A stretch of DNA of 64,000 bases, taken from NCBI GenBank assembly GCA_003427395.1, contig BFEA01000453.1, positions 715,334 through 779,333 on the forward strand, written 5' to 3'. The notes below the pieces were generated by a model, which was not told the DNA's origin, did not search any database, and saw only the letters and a program-made list of their open reading frames with translations. Positions 55,862 to 64,000 of the stretch are shown here, in pieces. Origin of the DNA: Chara braunii (taxonomy: Eukaryota > Streptophyta > Charophyceae > Charales > Characeae). A program made the translations under genes and the position numbers. Each line of letters starts with the position of its first letter. Within the stretch, counting starts at the first letter, position 1.

Positions 55862-55921
<60 letters not shown>
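55862..55921. repeat. (GA)n microsatellite running into the gap
   Basis: GA units up to the first N. The gap was probably caused by this repeat. Confidence 0.95.
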
Positions 55922-56572
55922 NNNNNNNNNNNNNNNNNNNNNNNNNNNNNNNNNNNNNNNNNNNNNNNNNNNNNNNNNNNNNNNNNNNNNNNNNNNNNNN
56001 NNNNNNNNNNNNNNNNNNNNNNNNNNNNNNNNNNNNNNNNNNNNNNNNNNNNNNNNNNNNNNNNNNNNNNNNNNNNNNNNNNNNNNNNNNNNNNNNNNNN
56101 NNNNNNNNNNNNNNNNNNNNNNNNNNNNNNNNNNNNNNNNNNNNNNNNNNNNNNNNNNNNNNNNNNNNNNNNNNNNNNNNNNNNNNNNNNNNNNNNNNNN
56201 NNNNNNNNNNNNNNNNNNNNNNNNNNNNNNNNNNNNNNNNNNNNNNNNNNNNNNNNNNNNNNNNNNNNNNNNNNNNNNNNNNNNNNNNNNNNNNNNNNNN
56301 NNNNNNNNNNNNNNNNNNNNNNNNNNNNNNNNNNNNNNNNNNNNNNNNNNNNNNNNNNNNNNNNNNNNNNNNNNNNNNNNNNNNNNNNNNNNNNNNNNNN
56401 NNNNNNNNNNNNNNNNNNNNNNNNNNNNNNNNNNNNNNNNNNNNNNNNNNNNNNNNNNNNNNNNNNNNNNNNNNNNNNNNNNNNNNNNNNNNNNNNNNNN
56501 NNNNNNNNNNNNNNNNNNNNNNNNNNNNNNNNNNNNNNNNNNNNNNNNNNNNNNNNNNNNNNNNNNNNNNNN
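55922..56572. other. Assembly gap (651 N)
   Basis: A run of N. The long open frames spanning it are meaningless. Confidence 1.
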
Positions 56573-56586
56573 TGCCTGTAGGTAGT

Positions 56587-56765
56587 CCCCAATTTTGCCA
56601 AGGACCGGTCCCCCCCAAACATTTGCCCCCTAGAAACCCACTGTGCGTCCTGGTCGCCCGCCGCCGAAAATGCGACACCTTGACGCAGACGCCGAAGTCC
56701 ATTGTCTACCGCGTGGGCGCGGGGAACACAGCCCTAAGGTAGCCAAATCAATGAGACTAAGAGCT
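56587..56765. repeat. Repeat blocks right of the gap (copy partners at 55791 and 57471)
   Basis: 56587-56700 (AATTTTGCCAAGGACCGGTC, GTCGCCCGCCGCC, CGACACCTTGA) matches 57471-57586. 56702-56765 matches 55791-55854. Confidence 0.9.
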
Positions 56766-56782
56766 AACACAAGATAAATAGG

Positions 56783-56799
<17 letters not shown>

Positions 56800-56832
<33 letters not shown>

Positions 56833-56907
56833 AATAATTTTGTTCGATTTATTGTTATGAGTGTGAGAGAGAGAAAGAAATAGAGAGAGAGGGAAGGGGG
56901 GGGGCCT

Positions 56908-56970
<63 letters not shown>
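56800..56970. repeat. GA-rich microsatellite cluster
   Basis: Several (GA)n runs, the longest at 56911-56967, with a GATA run at 56784-56801. Confidence 0.95.
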
Positions 56971-56974
<4 letters not shown>

Positions 56975-57470
56975 GCTGAATGGAAAAATTGAAATATGGG
57001 TCAAATTGCGGCCGCAATCTATTTCGCAGTTGGAATTATTTTTTAAATTTATGTAGCGTTTTTTCGAAAAGATTACAACAAAATGTACGAGTACTCCAAT
57101 TTTCATGTTTTTTTACGCATTCTTCTGAGCGCGAAAACTCACTGAATTTGGAGTACTTTTTAAGTTGGCCTACACATGGCTGAGTGGCAAAAATGGAAAA
57201 TGTGTTGAATCGGCACGACAATTATTTCGCAGTCTAAATGATTTTTTGTAAATATTTTATAATTATTTATGGAAAGAACACGACCTCATCTTTGGATTCT
57301 CAAAATTTCAGATTTTTGTGCATGTTCGTCTAAGCACAGAAAATCGTCAAAGTTGCCTCTTGCAAAACGTTTGTTTCGTTGTGCCCGACCTCCCTGTTTT
57401 GAGAAGACGGGGCTCAGCGCCTAGGCCTGAGGGCCCTTTTGCAGTTCACATGCCCTCACTTTTTTTTGGG

Positions 57471-57586
57471 GTCCGCAATTTTGGCAAGGACCGGTCCCCC
57501 AAATTTTTTTGCCCCCTAAGAATCCACTTTGCGTCCCGGTCGCCCGCCTCCAAAAATACGACACCTTGATACAGACGCGGAAGCCC
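57471..57586. repeat. Second copy of the 56587 repeat block
   Basis: AATTTTGGCAAGGACCGGTC, GCCCCCTAAGAATCCACTTT and GACACCTTGATACAGACGCG. It is followed by CACTATACCGCAGCCTAAGG, a decayed counterpart of the 64-bp repeat. Confidence 0.85.
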
Positions 57587-57858
57587 ACTATACCGCAGCC
57601 TAAGGGATGCGAACTTTCACCCTATTCTAACCATAGATTTAGGTTCACCCGTCGTTAAAACTCCAACTTTAGTTCTCCCCCTGACTGATTCCGCCGAGAA
57701 TCGAGTAATATCTTGACTCTCCACCCCCTTTGCCTTTACTCCCGCCATAGCTTCACGCATCGGCTTTCTCTTCCACCTCCTAACCTGCTAACTTATCTTC
57801 GAAACTAACACTACCAATCGATTCAGATTTCCAAGAAACCCCCATTTCGCATCTCTCC

Positions 57859-58604
57859 GTGCCTGATTCTGTTAAGAATCCAGTGCGCTATCGATTTTTT
57901 TCTTTACCATACCCGTTTTCTTTCTTCCTCCATATCCACCTGTACTACCTTTGATTTCACCCGTATGCATCCGGCGCCACTTCGCGCCTAGGTTCACCCC
58001 GCCTTAATTGCCTCTGCTTGGTTGCGCTAAATTGTGTTCCAACGTAGTCACCTCGTGCCTGATTCTGTTAAGAATCCAGTGCGCTATCGATTTTTTTCTT
58101 TACCATACCCGTTTTCTTTCTTCCTCCATATCCACCTGTACTACCTTTGATTTCACCCGTATGCATCCGGCGCCACTTCGCGCCTAGGTTCACCCCGCCT
58201 TAATTGCCTCTGCTTGGTCTGTCTCTTATACACATCTAGATGTGTATAAGAGACATTTACCATACCCGTTTTCTTTCTTCCTCCATATCCACCTGTACTA
58301 CCTTTGATTTCACCCGTATGCATCCGGCGCCACTTCGCGCCTAGGTTCACCCCGCCTTAATTGCCTCTGCTTGGTTGCGCTAAATTGTGTTCCAACGTAG
58401 TCACCTCGTGCCTGATTCTGTTAAGAATCCAGTGCGCTATCGATTTTTTTCTTTACCATACCCGTTTTCTTTCTTCCTCCATATCCACCTGTACTACCTT
58501 TGATTTCACCTGTATGCATCCGGCGCCACTTCGCGCCTAGGTTCACCCCGCCTTAATTGCCTCTGCTTGGTTGCGCTAAATTGTGTTCCAACGTAGTCAC
58601 CTCA
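57859..58604. repeat. Tandem array, 196-bp unit
   Basis: The unit starts GTGCCTGATTCTGTTAAGAA and runs through CCATACCCGTTTTCTTTCTT, CGCCACTTCGCGCCTAGGTT and GTGTTCCAACGTAGTCACCT. Starts are seen at 57859, 58055 and 58408. A fourth, truncated copy lies between the adapter and 58407. Copies are almost identical, so the true copy number is unknown. Confidence 0.95.
58219..58255. other. Nextera mate-pair junction adapter (assembly artefact)
   Basis: The 38-base palindrome is complete except for its last base. It joins two different phases of the 196-bp repeat (TGCTTGG on the left, TTTACCATACC on the right). Confidence 0.97.
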
Positions 58605-61600
58605 ATGACTGCAGCTCGATACAGCCAATGGGAGCAATCACGAGCCCCACTAAGGAGTGTAAAACAACTCCCCCTCTACCGAATCTCATTACCCCGAAGG
58701 CAGGTTGCGCTAGCGACCTATGCACTGACACTGCAATGGGGAAGGAGGGTGTGGGTCTGTTGCCCAGCCTGAAACGTGGGCCTAGGCAAGGTGGGCCGCA
58801 ACGCAGATCTTGGTGGTAGTAGCAAATATTCAAATGAGAACTTTAAAGACCAAAGGTAGAGGGGGTTCCAAGTGAACTGTCCGCACGGTCTGTACCATTG
58901 TAGGCCTCCGTCTGGTGCCCGCCTATACCTCGACACAGTCCCCATTTGTTGGCCCCAACGGACATGCTTACGCTCAAACCTCTCACGGCAAGCGGCGGTT
59001 GGCAGACCGTGCACATGCAGCGATCCTTGCCACCCTCAGAATGCAACCCCACAGGCCACTCGGAACACTCTCAAAATTCCCTTTCACTTCAGGCTATCAA
59101 CGCTCTTCAAATAGGAAGCGAGGGAAGCCACGACCACGGACCTCATCACTCTCGCCCGTTGACCTCACCGGTCCATGTTTTCAGCGAGGGTAAAGCAGGG
59201 GAATTTTGCCAGCATCCCGGACACACAAGAGTCCGTAGGTCAACAAAAGGAGGCGCGCCCTCAAGGTCTTTGACTGTCGTGACAGCCTCTAAATCCAGCA
59301 TCGCGTTGTCGGCGCGAACACCCTGATAAGGGTATCCGCCCTTGTTTTTGCAAGTGTCCGGAAGTACGAATAGAGGTCTAAAGTGTATTGCGCGAGTCGC
59401 GACTAAGTCTGCTTGATTACCTAGGTAAGATGGTTGATCACGATAGAGCGGGTGAGGGCGCGCGAGATTAAGGCGTGCGGGTGATCTCTTTAAATTTGGT
59501 TAAATGGCCGGCCTGAACCTTGTTTCTTTTCTATTAAGAGTATAAGATGTTTATATTTGGTCAAGTGACCGTTTGGCGGTCCTACGTATGGTGTCGGATG
59601 CGAAGCGGCCACGGCCCCACAAGGGCAAGGTCGTGTGAGTGCCTAGCAGCAACGTGAGTAGCTAGAGGTAGGAGTAAGGGCCGGGGCCTGGTTCCTAGGC
59701 CTAGGGGCTGAACAATACCTGTTTATATGGAATACCGCGCACGTTAATACCAGGTTTGGGCTTAGCCTTATGGGTTACGATACTGGACTGTTCCAACGGA
59801 AATACGGGGATCAAGGCCATCCGATGGCGACAAGGAGCGTTGGAATTTTGAAGAGTTGAGGGTTGAGGGTCCCGCCGAACTATCCCTTTTGGTTTTGCTG
59901 GGGGAATCCGGACGCGGGTCCGTTTGATCCAAGTTTTTTTTTTTTTTTTTTTTTAATCATTTATGTATATATATATATATATCGTCAAATATATATTTTA
60001 ATTTAGTTATTATGTTTATTATTGGGTCTGTATCGTAGGAGGGTCAAGGGCGGCAGTGCCATAATACTGACAGGACCAAGTCCATAACTGGGCGGAGACA
60101 ACCTGTTCGAGGGCAGCCCAGCGGTCGGATTGAGACCAGTGGGTCGGAATGAAGCCTGCTGCGTTAGGCAAGCCGTACCCAGCCCCGACTCCCATAGATC
60201 CAATAGTGAGGTACCATATGGGAGTGTCGGTGTCCAGAGCCAGCGGAGAGCGAAGGTCAACATCGACCACAGTGTATAAGTTGGGCTGGGGCGTCGAGCC
60301 GACCAGCCGTTCTGCATAAGCCGTGCGGAGCATTGTCACAGCGACTTCGAAAGCGGGCGATGTAAGTGGCGAGGACGAGGAGAGTGGCCGCTGTGCGAGC
60401 TGTCCTGACTACTGGGGCATTGGGCTAGCCCGAACAGCCGGTTAAGGACTGCGCACTTTAGCTTGTGCGTTGCCGATATACGCCCTGTGGTGAATTGCGG
60501 CACTTGTAACTGCCGTTCTGCCGTCGGTATCGGAGTGGGACTCGGGCCAGCACTCGACCATGCGCGGAGAGAGACGGCCATGACACCGGAGAAGACGAAG
60601 TAAAGACAGGGGGCATGAGTAGGACGAGCACGGTGGTGAAGTTGGATTGGCGAGTGATGGAGTATAGTGGAGGGAAAAATGAAGAAGAGAAGGCCTGAAC
60701 CCGGACGCGGTATTGCGTCGGGTGCGTTCGACGGTAGGCCAGTAGCAGAAGACGGAGGCACGGTGAGCAAGGCAGCGACTACAGTGATGGTTGGGCACAG
60801 GCGTAGAGTAGGAAGGGCAGAGTGACACAGCGGAGCGATCACGCTAGAGCACGGACGGGAAAGCGCCGCTGAGGCCAGAATGTTCCTAGACGGGAGACAA
60901 CGCCTATACAAACGAAGGTGAAAACGGAGATGGCGGGAGGGAAGGTAGAAAGTTCGGTCGACTGGTGGTAGAATCACACAAAGAGGGAGTCTACGTAGGG
61001 GTTTTAAACGCTGGCGAATCCGAATCTATGGTCGCAATAAGGTGGGAGTCAGTAAACGACGAGTTAGGAACGGAATGGATTGCGTGGAAAAATTGGAAGC
61101 GGTGACGGGTGAGGGAAGAGAGAGAGGAGCGTAATATCTCGCTCGCCCCGTTATAGAGTCAAGCGCGGCAGAAGCTGAAACAGGGGAGGCGAGGCATTAC
61201 ACGGGGAGGTAGCGCGTCGGGTGGTGGGTGAACAGCGGATCAAGGGGAGTAAGCACGAGGAGTTGCTCCTGGGGAAGAGTCAGCAAGGTGCTGATGCACC
61301 TGGCCGTATTCTGACGAGAGATTCAGGCATGCACGCACCAACATGCGTGGTGTCATCCGAGTGACCACTATTATTGCTATGATCGTCGTGTTTAGGGTCA
61401 TACTACTAGTATAGGTACGACGGCTCGTCTCGCCGTGATCAGCCTGGTATTCGTTACCATCCGAGCGCTTTACCGCTGTTACCATTACCAACATGCCGTC
61501 GCCCTGTGCCCGGCCTCGCTAATTCGACCGAAGTGGGGGTTGCGGGTGAACTCGATCTGGTCGTCAGTACGACCAGATACCGACCGACAAGTAAGGGAAG

Positions 61601-61985
61601 GAACTCACCACGAGTTGGAAAAGTCGGATTGGCAGTACGGGAGGGAAGGGAAGACGAGCTGCAGTATCGCTGCGTGTATGGTTGGAAAGCGGCGCAAATG
61701 CCCATGTCCTAGCGGAAGACGTTTCCCTCCTTACTCGATTGGTCGCACAGTCAACGAGAGCTTGAAGTAGCCCTTCATTGTTGTGCTTACTATTGGGGGC
61801 TGCAGTAGTGTTGAGTAAGATAGACGAAGCAAGGGGGAGGAAGAGTGAACTAGTTAACAGAGGGAGACAAAGAGATCGTACCTGGTCACAGTGGCGGGCT
61901 GCGGGGCCGACAATCGCATGCGCCTTAGTTGGTACTGTGCCCGTACTTGTTTTTTTTGTGTCCTCAGAAGTCGCCTTCTCAACCG
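58605..61985. other. GC-richer unrecognised region
   Basis: CpG-rich sequence with no recognised protein or RNA. A T20 run and (TA)n lie at 59935-59982. Minus-strand frames of 104-106 codons at 60003-60339 (one reading LTIGSMGVGAGYGLPNAAG) and 213 codons at 60336-60977 have no family signature that I can name. It could be a decayed retroelement; no LTR, reverse transcriptase or integrase motif was seen. Confidence 0.4.
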
Positions 61986-61990
61986 CACTG

Positions 61991-62898
61991 TTATCTTAAG
62001 TGGGAGAGATTGCGGACTGTGACTAGTGTGCTTCGGATCTGGGACCATGCGGACTGTTGAGCGGTTGCACCCAAGAACTACACCAAAGTCGTACTACCAT
62101 GCGGTGCAGAGGTTGCTCTTGGACCTGAGCGACGTAGGTGTTGTGCTCGACAGCGGTATGGTGATGACTGCCTAACCAGGTGTTCGGCTGGCTTCCTTGC
62201 TGCATAGTTATTGCGTCAGTTGCTGCGCCCGACGCCAAGTACGGTTGAGTCTTGAGGCCGCGAACAGTGGGATGCTGTGTGTGGCTGGTTAGGAAGCGGT
62301 GCCGATAGACCTCTGGCGGTGTGGCACCCAGTTGTTAAGCAGTGTTCAGGTTGGGCCACTGCCACGGCAGCAGTACCCCTATAAACGACTGCCACAACGG
62401 ATGAGTTGCTGATCGAGGGGGTGAGGCTACTACAGACGCAAACCAAGCACCAACAGGTGGTCCCACAGTTGGGCGCAGAATAGGTCGCTGTTGCGCCTGG
62501 GCTACCTCAACATCTTTAGGCTGAGCCCTGACTGTATTTTCTGCAGGTGGCCAGACTTCACCCTAAGACAAAGGCCGCAAAGATTGTTGGTTCTAGTGGT
62601 TGGGCGGATCATCGCAGTCTCGCAGCAAGTGGAACTGTTACGTCCAGGGGCCTATGCGGCCCTCAGATTGGGCTGCTCGAAATTGTAAATTACTACTCAG
62701 AATTTAGCTGCGAGGAGTGTACTATTACTACTGTGATCCGGCGGACTGCTGCCACAGAGGGTGGATGGTTGCTGATGGGTACCGAAGTCGCTGCGAGGGT
62801 GGATCCTAGCCGGCTGAGGCGAATGTTAAGGGCCCACCGTACAGCGGTACCGTTTAACCGAGTAACTTCAGTTGCTGCAGCGGTCCTGTGGGGGGTCG
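61991..62898. repeat. 908-bp tandem unit, copy 1
   Basis: It begins TTATCTTAAGTGGGAGAGAT and is followed directly by copy 2 at a constant 908-base offset. Inside are CCCAAGAACTACAC(C/T)AAAGTCG, AACAGGTGGTCCCACAGTTG and TGTAAATTACTACTC. Open frames occur in both strands but no product is recognised. Confidence 0.92.
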
Positions 62899-63806
62899 TT
62901 ATCTTACGTGGGAGAGATTGCGGACTGTGACCAGTGTGCTTCGGATCTGGGACCATGCGGACTGCTGAGCGGTTGCACCCAAGAACTACACTAAAGTCGT
63001 ACTACCATGCGGTGCAGAGGTTGCTCTTGGACCCGAGCGACGTAGGTGTTGTGCCCGACAGCGGTATGGTGCTGACTGCCTAACCAGGTGTTCGGCTGGA
63101 TTCCTTGCTGCATAGTTATTGCGTCAGTTGCTGCGCCCGACGCCAAGTACGGTTGAGTCTTGCGGCCGCGAACAGTGGGATGCTGTGTGTGGCTGGTTAG
63201 GAAGCGGTGTCGATAGACCTCTGGCGGTGTGGCACCCAATTGTTAAGCAGTGTTCAGGTTGGGCCACTGCCACGACAGCAGTACCCCTATAAACGACTGC
63301 CACAACGGATGAGTTGCTGATCGCGGGGGTGAGGCTACTACAGACGCAGACCAAGCACCAACAGGTGGTCCCACAGTTGGGCGCAGAATAGGTCGCTGTT
63401 GCGCCTGAGCTACCTCAACATCTTTAGGTTGAACCCTGACTGTATTTTCTGCAGGTGGCCAGACTTCACCTTAAGACAAAGGCCGCAAAGATTGTTGGTT
63501 CTAGTGGTTGGGCGGATCATCGCAGTCTCGCAGCAAGTGGAACTGTTATGTCCAGGGGCCTACGCGACCCTTAGATTGGGCTTGCTCGAAGTTGTAAATT
63601 ACTACTCGGAATTTAGCTGCGAGGAGTGTACTATTACTACTGTGATCCGGCGGACTGCTGCCACAGCGGGTGGATGGTTGCTGCTGGGTACCGGAGTCGC
63701 TGCAAGGGTGGATCCTAGCCGACTGAGGCGAATGTTAAGGGCCCACCGTACAGCGGTACCGTTTAACCGAGTAACTTCAGTTGCTGCAGCGGTCCTGTGG
63801 GGGGTT
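62899..63806. repeat. 908-bp tandem unit, copy 2
   Basis: It differs from copy 1 at roughly 2-3 percent of positions by eye and includes at least one single-base indel (CTGCTCGAA against CTTGCTCGAA). The similarity ends at GGGGGTTGTTTCC, where the sequence diverges. Confidence 0.92.
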
Positions 63807-64000
63807 GTTTCCTTGCAGGACGCTGCTGCTATACGGGGGCACTAGTCATTGTTGTGTGCTGCTGAGGTGCGGGGCAGGGTTTCGGTGCGCGCTGCTGCTG
63901 AGCAGGACGCGATTCCTCACCGAGGACAGTAGCGACATAGGCTCAAGGAAGGGGTGCAGTGAGAAAGAGGAGTGTGGCGGCGTTGGGGGTGAGCCTAGGC
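63807..64000. other. Unrecognised end of window
   Basis: GC-rich sequence with CTGCTGCT repeats. Nothing recognised. Confidence 0.5.

Noticed and set aside
55597-56742. 381- and 306-codon frames across the gap
   Set aside because: Most of their length is N, and the rest is GA-repeat translation.
60003-60977. Minus-strand frames of 104-213 codons as retroelement genes
   Set aside because: No protease, reverse transcriptase, integrase or zinc-knuckle motif is visible; overlapping frames are equally long.

Overview
The window looks like a stretch of a large, repeat-rich nuclear genome from the green (streptophyte) lineage, probably a charophyte alga or another early-branching plant; Chara-like is a guess, not shown. 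Two things support this. A terminal exon of the spliceosomal thioredoxin-like protein Dim1/DIB1 (4517-4825) carries residues typical of the plant version. A spliced minus-strand gene (40.3-44.5 kb) encodes a plant-type single-RRM protein of the nuclear speckle RNA-binding (NSR)/RBPMS-like family. No bacterial-style gene packing, operons or long conserved ORFs are present. Most long ORFs are low-complexity shadows of microsatellites.

Layout. 0-4.4 kb: inverted-repeat elements and tandem repeats, then two Nextera mate-pair junction adapters left in the assembly. 4.5-4.8 kb: the Dim1 exon. 4.8-18.7 kb: tandem repeats, foldback elements, microsatellites, a small N gap and a minisatellite built on GTTAAC. 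18.7-18.9 kb: a fragment resembling the 5' part of mitochondrial SSU rRNA (probable nuclear mitochondrial insert). 19-40 kb: unrecognised intergenic DNA with many 70-210 bp tandem duplications and several copies of a short element ending in TAAACCACCAGTAC. 40.3-44.5 kb: the NSR-like gene, at least five coding exons with consistent splice phases, its introns full of repeats. 45-54 kb: CA-rich minisatellites, a decayed tRNA-Gly-like sequence, hairpin elements and a 69-residue repeat ORF. 54-58.6 kb: GA/CT tracts, a 651-base gap flanked by direct repeats, and a 196-bp tandem array cut by a third adapter. 58.6-64 kb: more GC-rich unrecognised DNA ending in two tandem 908-bp units.

The dominant theme is short non-autonomous inverted-repeat DNA. 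At least five families can be separated by eye: P1, about 110-bp near-perfect hairpins with at least nine copies; P2, ends TAAACCACCAGTAC; P3, ends TAAGGGGTCTGATCCGAC; P4, ends GGGCCTCGCTGC; and single foldbacks at 5799 and 47207. None carries a recognisable transposase. Three adapter sequences mean that local order around 4.2-4.5 kb and 58.2 kb should not be trusted.
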